A stretch of 64,000 nt of DNA from assembly GCF_022374875.2 (NCBI RefSeq), contig NZ_CP092427.2:3410001-3474000 (forward strand), given 5' to 3'. The position numbers were made by a program, and so were the translations under genes. The DNA is from Mycolicibacterium rufum. Lineage in GTDB: Bacteria; Actinomycetota; Actinomycetes; Mycobacteriales; Mycobacteriaceae. Under the pieces are notes generated by a model, which ran no database searches, was not told where the DNA came from, and saw only the letters and a list, made by a program, of their open reading frames with translations. How positions within the stretch are numbered: the stretch's first letter is position 1; each line of letters starts with the position of its first letter. This document shows positions 26,342 to 35,369 of the stretch, piece by piece.

Positions 26342-26820
26342 CAGATCACCGCGTCCATCTCACTGCGCAGAGTGACGGCCTGACGCAGCAACTCTCGCAA
26401 CACCACGATCAACAGACCCAGCACTGCGCCGCAGACCAGGAGGAGAAACATCAACAGCGGCAGGCCCGGATCGGTCGCATGGACGCCGACGTACACGAAG
26501 AGTCCGAGGAACACCGACCAACCCGCGAACATGGCCCCGGCGATGACGTCGACCCAGACCAGCGAGGCGATGGTGAAGATGCGGTCCTCGCGCACCAGGG
26601 TCAACAGTCTCCAGGTGCACACCACGACGATCTGCACGCACAGCACCAGAGAAGCGGCCACCGCGGTCATCGGCCAGCGAAGGTGGGCCTGCTCTGGGGT
26701 CTCCTGAGCCATGTGGGCGAATTGACCCGGCAGCGAGAACCACTGGAGGAGCACCAGCACGGCGAAGAGCGCCACCAAGAACGCCTTCGCGACGGGCACC
26801 ACTCGTCTCAGCGCAGTCAT
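26341..26820 (-). CDS. DUF2975 family membrane protein
   Basis: 159 residues from ATG. Four membrane helices, about residues 10-30, 50-72, 90-112 and 122-145. The LVREDRIFTIASLVWVDVIAG segment between helices two and three is the DUF2975 signature. Forms an operon with the XRE regulator (one-base overlap). Function unknown; a membrane signal input to the regulator is inferred from this conserved pairing. Confidence 0.82.
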   Translation of the reverse strand: MTALRRVVPVAKAFLVALFAVLVLLQWFSLPGQFAHMAQETPEQAHLRWPMTAVAASLVLCVQIVVVCTWRLLTLVREDRIFTIASLVWVDVIAGAMFAGWSVFLGLFVYVGVHATDPGLPLLMFLLLVCGAVLGLLIVVLRELLRQAVTLRSEMDAVI

Positions 26821-26942
26821 AGCAGGAGTGTCGACAGATATCTATCGAAAGTCAATAGAATGGCAGACCCCGCCGATGTGCAGTAGTGGACTACTGCAGC
26901 CGTCCCCAGGCCCGGCCGGAAAGCTTGACACCGCGCGGACCT

Positions 26943-26975
26943 GGTGCGCAGCCGCGGAGGGGACGGCTGCGCACC
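26943..26975 (-). terminator. Strong stem-loop after the zinc alcohol dehydrogenase gene
   Basis: GGTGCGCAGCCG (26943-26954) and CGGCTGCGCACC (26964-26975) form a perfect 12-bp stem with a nine-base loop. It lies 16 bases beyond the dehydrogenase stop on the minus strand, with no T tract. Confidence 0.75.
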
Positions 26976-26991
26976 GGGTTCGGCAGATGCC

Positions 26992-28077
26992 CTAGACCCC
27001 GGCGGGCACGTCGGCGGGTGCCGGCTCCACCGTCACCTTGATGGCCTCGCCTTTCTTGACGATCTGGAAGGCGTCGAGCACGTCGTCGAGCGGGATGTGC
27101 CGGGTGATCAGATCCTTGACCGGCACCTGGCCCGTGGAGATGTACTCCAGTGCCCGCTTGTTGTGCTCGGGGGCCGAGCCGTTGGCGCCGTGGATGTGCA
27201 ACTGGCGGTAGTGCACCAGGTTCGAGTCGCAGGTGATCGTCGGGTCGGTCTTCGGCAGGCCGCCGAAGAACGAGATCCGCCCGTTCCGTGCGGCCATCGA
27301 AATCGCCTGCTCCTGAGCAACATTCGCGGCCGTTGCGGTGATCACGACATCGGCGCCGCGGCCACCGGTCAGCTCCATCACGCGCTGCACGACGTCCACC
27401 TCGGCGCCGTTGATGATCTCGTCGGGGGCCACAGCGTCGGCCGACATCTGCAGCCGTGCGGCGTTCACGTCGACCAGGTACACCGGACCGCACTTGTGCA
27501 CGCCGCGCGCGATCCGGATGTGCATGCACCCGATCGGCCCGGCGCCGAACACCACGACGGTGTCGCCCTCTTCGATGCCCAGCAGTTCCTGGGCGTTGAT
27601 CGCACACGCGAACGGCTCCGCGGCCGACGCCTCGTCGAACCCGACGTTCTCCGGAATACGGTTCAGTCCATCGACTTTGAGCACCTGGCGGGGAACGATC
27701 ATGTACTCGGCGAAGCCGCCGTCGTACTGGTATCCCATCGAGGTCTGGTTCTGGCACACCGCCATCCAGCCCTTGCGGCACTCGTAACACTCGCCGCACG
27801 GCACCGCGGCGATGACCTGCACCCGGTCGCCCACCGCCCAGTTGCTTCCGTAGGTCGCATTGACGTCGGCGCCGACCTCGACGATTTCGCCGGCGATCTC
27901 GTGCCCGATCGTGCGCGGGGGCGTCAGGTTCTGGTGACCGTTGTAGAAGATCTTCACGTCGGTGCCGCAGGTCGAACAGTTACGCACCCGCAGCTTCACC
28001 TCGTCGGGCGCGCAGGTCGGCTCGGGAACGTCCTCGAGCCGAACGTCCTCGGGTGCGTAGAAGCGCAGTGCCTTCAT
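26992..28077 (-). CDS. Zinc-dependent polyol/alcohol dehydrogenase (MDR family)
   Basis: 361 residues from the ATG of MKALRFYAPEDV. Medium-chain dehydrogenase with catalytic-zinc ligands in CGTDV (about residue 37) and GHE (about 58). Four structural-zinc Cys lie in CGECYECRKGWMAVC (about 92-106), and the NAD-binding loop is VFGAGPIG (about 175). Sorbitol/threonine dehydrogenase-like subgroup. Divergent from the mannitol PTS gene with a shared 196-base control region, so oxidation of a hexitol or related polyol is likely but not proven. A longer N-terminal reading is rejected because it crosses that promoter. Confidence 0.85.
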   Translation of the reverse strand: MKALRFYAPEDVRLEDVPEPTCAPDEVKLRVRNCSTCGTDVKIFYNGHQNLTPPRTIGHEIAGEIVEVGADVNATYGSNWAVGDRVQVIAAVPCGECYECRKGWMAVCQNQTSMGYQYDGGFAEYMIVPRQVLKVDGLNRIPENVGFDEASAAEPFACAINAQELLGIEEGDTVVVFGAGPIGCMHIRIARGVHKCGPVYLVDVNAARLQMSADAVAPDEIINGAEVDVVQRVMELTGGRGADVVITATAANVAQEQAISMAARNGRISFFGGLPKTDPTITCDSNLVHYRQLHIHGANGSAPEHNKRALEYISTGQVPVKDLITRHIPLDDVLDAFQIVKKGEAIKVTVEPAPADVPAGV

Positions 28078-28137
28078 GGTTGATCGTCCTCTCGAGTCGA
28101 CGGCGCCGAGTGTGCTCTCCAGCACTCTAGTCGCGAT

Positions 28138-28205
28138 ACGGGCATAAAACCACCGGTTCTGCTGACCATTTTTGCCCGAATGCTTGCGCTCATGCCCGTT
28201 TATGC
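28138..28205. promoter_or_regulatory. Divergent control region with repeated TGCCCG/CGGGCA motifs
   Basis: Between the dehydrogenase and mtlA genes. ACGGGCATAAAA (28138-28149), TTTTTGCCCG (28169-28178) and CATGCCCGTTTATGC (28191-28205) share a (T)TTATGCCCGT-like core in both orientations. The region is AT-rich compared with its surroundings. It is a plausible operator set for the DeoR-family regulator encoded downstream of mtlA. Confidence 0.55.
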
Positions 28206-28273
28206 GGTGTACTGGTCTTATGTGACCGGTGTCACCCGCCAGGGCCGGCCGCCACCACCGAGGGAGGACTTGA

Positions 28274-30253
28274 ATGTCGCAAGCAGTAGTCGCCGACGCC
28301 CCGCCGCGGGCCGGCATGCGGGTGCGTGTGCAGAAGTTCGGCACCGCGCTGTCGAACATGGTGATGCCCAACATCGGCGCCTTCATCGCCTGGGGTCTGA
28401 TCACCGCGCTGTTCATCAAGGCCGGCTGGCTGCAGGCCATCTTCCCCGCGCTGCAGAACCCCGACGGCTGGGTCGCGAAGATCGGCGGCTGGGGGAGCTA
28501 CGACGGCGCCGGCATCGTCGGCCCGATGATCACCTATCTGCTGCCGCTGCTCATCGGCTACACCGGTGGCCGGATGGTGCACGGTAACCGCGGCGCCGTG
28601 GTGGGCGCGATCGCGACCATGGGCGTGGTCACCGGCGCCGATGTCCCGATGTTCATGGGCGCGATGATCATGGGTCCGCTGGGCGGATATCTGATGAAGA
28701 AGCTCGACGCGCTGTGGGAGGGCAAGATCCGGCCCGGCTTCGAGATGCTGGTCGACAACTTCTCCGCGGGCATCCTGGGCATGCTGCTGGCGATCTTCGG
28801 CTTCTTCGGGATCGGACCGATCGTCTCGGCGTTCACCCGCGGGGCGGGCAACGCGGTGAACTTCCTGGTGGACAACGACCTGTTGCCGCTGACCTCGATC
28901 CTGATCGAGCCGGCCAAAGTGCTGTTCCTCAACAACGCGATCAACCACGGGGTGCTGACCCCGCTTGGCACCACCCAGGCCCTGGAGACGGGCAAGTCGA
29001 TCCTGTTCCTGCTGGAAGCCAACCCCGGCCCCGGTCTGGGACTCCTGCTGGCCTACATGGCGTTCGGCAAGGGCGTCGCCCGCGCCTCGGCGCCCGGCGC
29101 GGCGATCATCCAGTTCTTCGGCGGCATCCACGAGATCTACTTCCCCTACGTGCTGATGAAGCCGAAGCTGATCATCGCCACCATCCTGGGCGGTATGACC
29201 GGCGTCTTCATGAACGTGCTGTTCGGCTCCGGGCTGCGGGCGCCCGCCGCACCGGGATCGATCATCGCGGTCTACGCGCAGACCGCCAGCGGCAGCTTCC
29301 TCGGGGTCACCGTGTCGGTGGTCGCCGCGGCCGCGGTGTCCTTCGCCGTCGCCTCGCTGCTGCTCAAGACCGACCGCGGTGACGACGAGCAGGACCTGGC
29401 CGCCGCGACCGCCGAGATGGAGTCGATGAAGGGCAAGAAGTCCAGCGTGGCCTCGATGCTGACCGGGGGCACGGCCACCAAGACCATCCACTCCATCGTG
29501 TTCGCCTGCGACGCCGGCATGGGGTCCTCGGCGATGGGCGCCTCGGTGCTGCGCAGGAAGATCCAGAAGGCGGGCTTCGGCGACGTCAAGGTCACCAACT
29601 CGGCGATCTCGAACCTCACCGACACCTACGATCTGGTGGTCTCGCACCGCGACCTCACCGATCGGGCCCGGCAGAAGACGCCGTCGGCCGCGCACGTCTC
29701 GGTCGAGGACTTCATGAGCAGCCCCCGTTACGACGAGATCGTCGAGCAGCTGGAGCGCACGAACGGGGGCGGCAGTGGCGCCGAAACCGTTGCGGACGAG
29801 CAGGTCTCGGCAGGTTCCCCGGGTGACGACGTGCTGGCGCTGGATTCGATCGTGCTGCACGGGTCGGCCACCAGCGCCGCGGACGCGATCGACGAGGCGG
29901 GGCAGCTTCTCGTCGCGGCGGGCGCGGTGGACCCGGCGTACGTGCGGGCCATGCACGACCGGGAGAGCTCGGTCTCGACGTACATGGGCAACGGGCTCGC
30001 CATCCCGCACGGCACCAATGAGGCCAAGGACGCGATCCGGCGCACCGGGCTGTCCTTCGTGCGCTATCCCGAGCCGATCGACTGGAACGGCAAGCCGGCC
30101 GAGTTCGTCGTCGGGATCGCGGGCGCCGGCAAGGACCACATGGCGCTGCTCACCAAGATCGCGCAGGTCTTCCTGAAGTCCGAGGACGTCGCCCGGCTGC
30201 GTCAGGCCACGACCTCGGAGGAGGTCAAGGCCATCCTCACCGCAGCCGACTAG
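28274..30253 (+). CDS. mtlA: Mannitol-type PTS enzyme IICBA
   Basis: 659 residues from ATG 28274 with AGGGAGGA at 28261-28268. Imports and phosphorylates mannitol or a similar hexitol using phosphate from HPr. Domains in order: EIIC, residues 15-360, with about eight membrane helices and FFGGIHEIYFPYVLM; EIIB, about 410-490, with phospho-Cys412 in FACDAGMGSSAMG; EIIA, about 520-655, with phospho-His579 in GLAIPHGT. The full three-domain fusion equals E. coli MtlA in layout. General PTS enzymes EI and HPr are not in the window. The product would be mannitol-1-phosphate, yet no mannitol-1-phosphate dehydrogenase of the usual type is adjacent. Confidence 0.92.
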   Translation: MSQAVVADAPPRAGMRVRVQKFGTALSNMVMPNIGAFIAWGLITALFIKAGWLQAIFPALQNPDGWVAKIGGWGSYDGAGIVGPMITYLLPLLIGYTGGRMVHGNRGAVVGAIATMGVVTGADVPMFMGAMIMGPLGGYLMKKLDALWEGKIRPGFEMLVDNFSAGILGMLLAIFGFFGIGPIVSAFTRGAGNAVNFLVDNDLLPLTSILIEPAKVLFLNNAINHGVLTPLGTTQALETGKSILFLLEANPGPGLGLLLAYMAFGKGVARASAPGAAIIQFFGGIHEIYFPYVLMKPKLIIATILGGMTGVFMNVLFGSGLRAPAAPGSIIAVYAQTASGSFLGVTVSVVAAAAVSFAVASLLLKTDRGDDEQDLAAATAEMESMKGKKSSVASMLTGGTATKTIHSIVFACDAGMGSSAMGASVLRRKIQKAGFGDVKVTNSAISNLTDTYDLVVSHRDLTDRARQKTPSAAHVSVEDFMSSPRYDEIVEQLERTNGGGSGAETVADEQVSAGSPGDDVLALDSIVLHGSATSAADAIDEAGQLLVAAGAVDPAYVRAMHDRESSVSTYMGNGLAIPHGTNEAKDAIRRTGLSFVRYPEPIDWNGKPAEFVVGIAGAGKDHMALLTKIAQVFLKSEDVARLRQATTSEEVKAILTAAD

Positions 30254-30254
30254 C

Positions 30255-31022
30255 GTGACGTCGGTGGATTCGGACACCCGCCAGAGCAGGATCGTCGAGT
30301 TCGCCCGGACTCGCGGGCGGGTGGAGGTCGCCTCGCTCGCGACCGAACTGGATGTCGCGAGCGAGACGATCCGCCGTGATCTCAAGGTGCTGGCCGGTCG
30401 CCGGCTGCTCAAGCGCGTGCACGGCGGTGCTGTGCCGCTGGAGACGGCGGCGTTCGAATCCGGGGTCGAGTACCGCAGCCAGGTCGACCTCGCCCAGAAG
30501 CACCGCATCGCGGCGGCGGCCACCGACCTTCTGCACGGGGCCGAAACCGTCTATCTGGACGAGGGATTCACGCCGCGGCTGATCGCCGAACGGCTGGCCG
30601 AGGAAGAGTTGACGGTCGTGACGTCCTCTCTGCTGGCGGCCGAGGCGCTGGCGCACAGCCGCACGGTGACGGTGCTGCTTCTCGGTGGCCGGATGCGCGG
30701 CAGGACACTGGCCACCGTCGACCACTGGGCCGTCGACATGCTCGCCGGCCTGGTGATCGACGTGGCCTACCTCGGCACCAACGGCATCTCGCTCGAGCAC
30801 GGCCTGACCACCCCGGATCCCGCGGTGGCCGCGGTGAAGAACACCGCGGTGCGGGTGGCCCGCCGGCCCATCCTGGTCGCCGCGCACTCGAAGTTCGGCG
30901 AGAGCAGCTTCTGCCGCTTCGCGAAGGTGTCCGATTTCGAGTCGATCGTCACCGGGTCCGAACTCGACGCCGCGCAGGCGCGCCGCTACGAGGCGCTCGG
31001 CCCGGTGGTGATCCGCGCCTAG
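30255..31022 (+). CDS. DeoR/GlpR-family transcriptional regulator
   Basis: 255 residues from GTG 30255, one base after mtlA. N-terminal winged helix with the DeoR signature (ELDVASETIRRDLKVLAGRRLLKRVHGGAV, residues 27-58). The C-terminal sugar-phosphate sensor domain includes VYLDEGFTPRLIAERL, LGGRMRGRTL and DVAYLGTNGIS. DeoR proteins usually repress sugar uptake genes until a phosphorylated sugar binds. Likely controls mtlA and the divergent dehydrogenase through the repeated motifs at 28138-28205. The end overlaps the convergent esterase gene by four bases. Confidence 0.9.
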   Translation: MTSVDSDTRQSRIVEFARTRGRVEVASLATELDVASETIRRDLKVLAGRRLLKRVHGGAVPLETAAFESGVEYRSQVDLAQKHRIAAAATDLLHGAETVYLDEGFTPRLIAERLAEEELTVVTSSLLAAEALAHSRTVTVLLLGGRMRGRTLATVDHWAVDMLAGLVIDVAYLGTNGISLEHGLTTPDPAVAAVKNTAVRVARRPILVAAHSKFGESSFCRFAKVSDFESIVTGSELDAAQARRYEALGPVVIRA

Positions 31023-31672
31023 AGCAGCCCGCGGACCTGCTCGGCGAGCGCGACGCCGAGATCGCGATTGTTCTGCTCGGTGAAGTGCACCCCGTCGACG
31101 CCCTCGGTGGCGATCGCCGACCCGGCGTCGAAGAACGGCACCTTCACGAAACTGGCCATCGCGCGGTACACCTGCGCCAGCTGCGCCGTCTTCTCCTGGC
31201 TGCCCCCGAAGATCAGCTGGAACCACGGATGCGGGGTCGGCGCCAGCGGCGGTGGCGCCATCACCAGCACCTGCGGCGCGGGGTAGGTCGTGCCGACCCC
31301 GCCCCCGCTGGTGAGCACCTGCGTCACCAGCAGCGACATCCCCAGCGCGATGTCGAGCGGCGAGCGGTCGAAGTAGGCCTTGGTGTCGTTGGTGCCCAGC
31401 ATCAGGATCACCAGGTCCAGCGGCAGATGGCTCGCCAGACAGGACGGCAGGTACGCCGCCCCGTTCAGCCGGGGATCGAGCGGGTCGTCGAGGTTGGTGG
31501 TGCGGGCCGACAACCCCTCCTCGATCACCACATGGCCGGCGCCCAGCTGATCGGCGAGCACACCCGTCCAGCGCACCTCACGCGGGAAGCGCTCGGTGGG
31601 CATCCCGTCGGCGACGGGCACCCAACCCCAGGTCAACGAGTCGCCGAAGCACAGAATCCTCTTGTCCAGCAT
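31019..31672 (-). CDS. SGNH/GDSL esterase-acyltransferase, MsAcT-like
   Basis: 217 residues from ATG. Very close to the M. smegmatis arylesterase/acyltransferase MsAcT, as I recall its sequence: KRILCFGDSLTWGWVPV, GLSARTTN, MLGTNDTKAYF and EGVDGVHFTEQNNRDLGVALAEQV. Catalytic Ser12 is in GDSL; Asp and His lie in DGVHF near residue 193-196. MsAcT is an octamer that transfers acyl groups to alcohols even in water. No signal peptide. The natural role is unknown. Confidence 0.92.
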   Translation of the reverse strand: MLDKRILCFGDSLTWGWVPVADGMPTERFPREVRWTGVLADQLGAGHVVIEEGLSARTTNLDDPLDPRLNGAAYLPSCLASHLPLDLVILMLGTNDTKAYFDRSPLDIALGMSLLVTQVLTSGGGVGTTYPAPQVLVMAPPPLAPTPHPWFQLIFGGSQEKTAQLAQVYRAMASFVKVPFFDAGSAIATEGVDGVHFTEQNNRDLGVALAEQVRGLL

Positions 31673-31678
31673 GGCAAC

Positions 31679-31978
31679 TCACTCGTCGTCGTCGAGCACG
31701 GTGTAGAACGACTCGCCGTCCTCGGGTGTCCCGTCGATCTGGCCGCGGGTGCGGCGGTCGGGCCGCGCCTCGTCGGGGGCGGCGGGCGGCAGCACGTCGG
31801 GGACCTCGGCGGCCAGCTTTTCGTCGAGGGTCTCGTCCTCCTCGGCGTCGATCCACTCGTCGGGCGGGTCGACGACGGAGTCGCCGTCGTCGTTGCGCAC
31901 CTCGTCGGAGTCGAGCGACTCGCTCGGTCCGAGTGTGTCGTCGGGGCCTGCGTCGTCGTAGTCGCCGTTACGGTCCAT
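31679..31978 (-). CDS. Small acidic protein (DUF5709-like)
   Basis: 99 residues from ATG, with about one third Asp or Glu, hence probably disordered. The DDTLGPSESLDSDEVRNDDG opening and the later DEKLAAEVPD resemble DUF5709 proteins of Actinobacteria, which have no known function. It lies seven bases upstream of the esterase gene on the same strand, so the two are probably co-transcribed. Confidence 0.7.
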   Translation of the reverse strand: MDRNGDYDDAGPDDTLGPSESLDSDEVRNDDGDSVVDPPDEWIDAEEDETLDEKLAAEVPDVLPPAAPDEARPDRRTRGQIDGTPEDGESFYTVLDDDE

Positions 31979-31993
31979 GGCCGAAAGTCTGCC

Positions 31994-33769
31994 CTATGCG
32001 GGGGAACTGCGGTGGTCGGATCTCAGGTGTGTGACCACCCCGCGACCGGCCTGTTTGGCCCGGTACATCGCGCGGTCGGCGGAGGTCATCAGATGGCGGC
32101 GGTCGTCGCCGCTGCCGGTGGTCACCCCGACGCTGGCGGAGATGGTGAGGGTCACGGTCCCGACCGCGAACGGGGTGGACAGCGCTTCGACGATGCGTTC
32201 GGCGATGCCGACGGCCGTCTCGTGATCCGGCAGCCGCAGGCAGAGCACCACGAACTCGTCGCCGCCCATCCGCGCCGCGAAGTCCTGCGGGCGGATCGAA
32301 CCGCGGATGCGGTCGGCGACCAGCGTCAGCACTTCGTCGCCGACCTCGTGGCCGTGGTTGTCGTTGACGGCCTTGAAGTCGTCGAGATCGATGAACAGCA
32401 GACCGCTGCACTCCTCGGCGGCACCACTGTCGCGGGTGTCCGTCAGGTGCGCGTCGAACGCGACCCGGTTGGCCAGCCCGGTCAGGGCGTCGTGGGTCGC
32501 GGCGTGGCGCAGTTCGTCGTAGGCCTGGCGACGGGCGGTGACGTCCTGCAGGTGGATCAGCAGACGCGCACCGGCGTCGTTCTCACCGCCGCGCAGCACC
32601 ATCGTGGTGCGGTGCCCCCAGATCGACGAGCCGTCCTCGCGCAGATACCGGCATTCCGACTCGTCCGCCATCAGCACACCGGCCAGCAGCGGCGCATCGT
32701 CGTGGGGACACGTGTCGTCGGGATGGACGAACTCGTCGACACGGTGACCGAGCAGCTGGTCGGCTCCGCGGCCGAGCATCGTGCACAGCGCCTCGTTGAC
32801 CTGTTCGAGCACCCCGGTGCCGTCCGACACCGCGATGCCGATCGGCGAGTGCGCCACCACCGACTGCACCAGCTGCAGCGCGGCGTCCCGGTCCCGCTCG
32901 GCGTCCACCCGGGCCGTCACGTCGCGCCACGAGGTCCGCAGCTGCGCCGGTGCCCCGTCGGCGTCGCGGACCAGTTGTCCCGCGACCTCCATCCACCGGT
33001 ACCGGCCGTCGCGATGCCGCATCCGCACCAGCATCGGTGTGGGCGCCGTCGCGGCGGCGGGGTCGAACCAGCCGGTGGTCCGTGCGCTCACCTCGTCGTC
33101 GGGGTGCATGAACGCATAGGCGGTCCGCCCCACGACGTCCTCGGGCAGATGACCCAGGACCGTCTGCACGGCCGGTGACACCCACAGGAAGGTGGTGTCG
33201 ACGAGCTGCCAGGCGACCACGTCGGGTGCGTTGTCGATCAGGAACCGGTACAGCCGTTCGGATTCGGCCAGCCGCAGCTCGGCGGCGTGCTGGCCGGTCA
33301 CCACCGCGAAGCGCACCACGACGTCGCGGGCGACGCCGTCGACGACGTTGAACGGCACGCTGTCCACGCGGAGCCACACGTGCTCGCCGGCACGGTCGCG
33401 GCCCGGACGGTGCACGCCGAGCACCGCGTCCCGCACCGGTCGGCCGGTCGCCAGCGCCTGGAGGGCGGGATGGTCCCGGGGCCGCAGCGCCACCCCGTGG
33501 ACGTCGACCGCGGCCCACCGCGGATCCCCCGAGGCGCGCCCGAGCATCTGCTGCAGCGACAGGCCGAGGATGTCCTCGGCGGCAGGGGTGGCCGCCTCGA
33601 TGACGCCCTCGGCCGACTGCACGACCAGGCCGGCGACCTCGCCGGGACCGACCGTCAGTCCCGCCGCTGCTGCCGCCGCCAGTGCGCGCGCCGCCTCGTC
33701 CGTCACCACCGTTCCTGCGTACACCCCGCCGTCGTGGCCGACGTCCGTGACGACGCGAACACCCAGCAT
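31994..33769 (-). CDS. Diguanylate cyclase with PAS sensor domains
   Basis: About 591 residues. Three PAS-like regions: about residues 35-165, 168-295 (LYRFLIDNAPDVVAW, then WRDVTARVDAERD) and 300-420 (VVAHSPIGIAVSDGTGVLEQVN). A GGDEF domain at 425-585 follows. The active-site motif GGDEF is intact (RMGGDEFVVL). The inhibitory RxxD site is present exactly five residues before it (RPQD), so the enzyme should make cyclic di-GMP with product feedback. No EAL domain, signal peptide or membrane helix; it is a soluble sensor. The input ligand is unknown. The start is uncertain because the first 30 residues are poorly conserved. Confidence 0.88.
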   Translation of the reverse strand: MLGVRVVTDVGHDGGVYAGTVVTDEAARALAAAAAAGLTVGPGEVAGLVVQSAEGVIEAATPAAEDILGLSLQQMLGRASGDPRWAAVDVHGVALRPRDHPALQALATGRPVRDAVLGVHRPGRDRAGEHVWLRVDSVPFNVVDGVARDVVVRFAVVTGQHAAELRLAESERLYRFLIDNAPDVVAWQLVDTTFLWVSPAVQTVLGHLPEDVVGRTAYAFMHPDDEVSARTTGWFDPAAATAPTPMLVRMRHRDGRYRWMEVAGQLVRDADGAPAQLRTSWRDVTARVDAERDRDAALQLVQSVVAHSPIGIAVSDGTGVLEQVNEALCTMLGRGADQLLGHRVDEFVHPDDTCPHDDAPLLAGVLMADESECRYLREDGSSIWGHRTTMVLRGGENDAGARLLIHLQDVTARRQAYDELRHAATHDALTGLANRVAFDAHLTDTRDSGAAEECSGLLFIDLDDFKAVNDNHGHEVGDEVLTLVADRIRGSIRPQDFAARMGGDEFVVLCLRLPDHETAVGIAERIVEALSTPFAVGTVTLTISASVGVTTGSGDDRRHLMTSADRAMYRAKQAGRGVVTHLRSDHRSSPA

Positions 33770-33840
33770 CGGCGGCGAATCGTCATCGGCGCGTAAGAAT
33801 CACCTCGGGGGAGACCCGCGGTGCTGCTAGCGTCCGCTGG

Positions 33841-34911
33841 GTGTATCGGGTGATCCAGTGGGGCACAGGCGCTGTCGGGACCGAGATGCTGACCGCGATC
33901 CTCGATCACCACCGTGACGATCTGCGCCTCGTCGGAGCGCGCGTGTATTCCGAGGACAAGTGCGGGGTCGACGTCGGCACGTTGGCCGGCCGGGATCCGA
34001 TCGGTGTCGCGGCCACCACCGACGTCGACGAGATCCTGGCCCTGGAGGCCGACTGCGTGCTCTACACTCCGCGCACCGCACGCGTCGACGACGTGTGCGC
34101 GGTGCTCGCCAGCGGCAAGAACGTCGCGACGACGGCGTTCCTGTTCCATCCCCGCCGCATGGCGGCGGCCGACCGGGACCGGGTGCTGGCGGCGTGCGAG
34201 CGGGGCGGCACCTCGGTGCACGGCAGCGGGTTGAACCCGGGGAACCTGTCCGGGGTGCTCCCGCTGGCGTTGTCGGGCATGAGCCGGCGCATCGAGAAGG
34301 TCACGCTGTGCGAGCGGGCCGACTGGTCGGTCTACGAGAGCACCGGGATCACGTTCGACAACATGGCATTCGGGCAGCCCGTCGCCTCGATCAGCCCGAC
34401 GGCCACGCAATTCCTGGCGTTCAACAGCTCGATCTTCGTCGAGCAGGTCTGGATGATCGGCGACGCGCTGGGCGCCGACCTCGACGAGGTCACGGCCAAT
34501 GTCGAAGCCGTTGCCGCACAGGAGGATCACCAGATCTTCGACCATCTTCTCGAGGCCGGCACCACCGCCGGGCAGCGCTGGAACTGGGTCGGGCGCCGCG
34601 CCGGTGTGCCGCGCGTGGAGATCGAGACGCTGTGGACCGTCCGCGGTGAATACCCGAAACACTGGCCCAGCCCCCGGCACGGGTGGACCCTGACGGTCGA
34701 GGGCGATCCGTCGATGCAGGCGCACTTCGTGTCCCTGGCGAGCTTCGAGCGCTCGGCGAGTATGGCCGAGCACGTGCAATCGGCGAACGTGGCCACCGCG
34801 ATGCAGGTGCTCAACGCCGTGCCCGAGATCTGCCGGGCGCCGGTCGGTTTCGCGACGACGGCGACGCTGCCGCTGATTCGCAACGCTCGGGCCTTCGATC
34901 CTCAGCCGTAG
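33841..34911 (+). CDS. Dihydrodipicolinate reductase-like NAD(P)-binding protein
   Basis: 356 residues from GTG 33841. N-terminal Rossmann loop WGTGAVGTEML (residues 7-17). The central section has GKNVATTAFLFHP and a conserved HGSGLNPGNLSGVLPLALS segment. It belongs to the large mycobacterial DapB-like family related to amine dehydrogenases, not to true DapB, which is much shorter. The substrate is unknown. The tail overlaps the convergent small secreted protein gene by ten bases. Confidence 0.75.
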   Translation: MYRVIQWGTGAVGTEMLTAILDHHRDDLRLVGARVYSEDKCGVDVGTLAGRDPIGVAATTDVDEILALEADCVLYTPRTARVDDVCAVLASGKNVATTAFLFHPRRMAAADRDRVLAACERGGTSVHGSGLNPGNLSGVLPLALSGMSRRIEKVTLCERADWSVYESTGITFDNMAFGQPVASISPTATQFLAFNSSIFVEQVWMIGDALGADLDEVTANVEAVAAQEDHQIFDHLLEAGTTAGQRWNWVGRRAGVPRVEIETLWTVRGEYPKHWPSPRHGWTLTVEGDPSMQAHFVSLASFERSASMAEHVQSANVATAMQVLNAVPEICRAPVGFATTATLPLIRNARAFDPQP

Positions 34912-35279
34912 AACATCACCCAGTAGTCGGCAGTCCACGCGCCGCCGGCGCACTTGAGCGGAACGCCGTCGGGCGACTGCGCCACGCCCGTCGCGTCGCC
35001 GCAGGGGGAGCGCAGCAGACGCACCCCGGCCAGCGGCGGCGAGGACACCCATGCCCCCTTGGAGCTGCACGCCAGGGTGTTGCCGCCGGCGTCCAACCCG
35101 AAGTTGTACCGGGTGCCCTGCGCGCACTCACCGCCCGCGTGCACGCCCCTGTCCACATAGGGAACGCAGCCCGCGTCGTCGCAAGCGCCGGGCGACGCCG
35201 CGGCGGCACCCGCGCCGAGTCCCAGCAACGGAGCGACGAGCAGACCACCGGCGAACGCGACCACACCACTGCGCTTCAT
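34902..35279 (-). CDS. Small secreted Cys-containing protein
   Basis: 125 residues from the ATG of MKRSGVVAF. A Sec signal peptide (residues 1-28, cleavage after AAAASP or nearby) leads into a short mature domain with six Cys, probably three disulfides (CDDAGC, GGECAQG, LACSS, SPCGD, LKCAGG). It is a mycobacterial hypothetical with no recognised family. The exported, disulfide-rich design suggests an extracellular or cell-wall role. Confidence 0.7.
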   Translation of the reverse strand: MKRSGVVAFAGGLLVAPLLGLGAGAAAASPGACDDAGCVPYVDRGVHAGGECAQGTRYNFGLDAGGNTLACSSKGAWVSSPPLAGVRLLRSPCGDATGVAQSPDGVPLKCAGGAWTADYWVMFYG

Positions 35280-35369
35280 GGCACGAGCCTAGATCGTCGC
35301 GCCGCGATCGTGAACGGCGTTTGCCGGCATTGCCCCGACAACGCAGCAGAGCGCGTAGGGTGTCCGAGC

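Noticed and set aside
28232..30523. Open reading of 763 codons antisense to mtlA
   Set aside because: Low-complexity His/Arg/Asp-rich translation with no motif; the plus strand encodes all three PTS domains with their phosphorylation sites.
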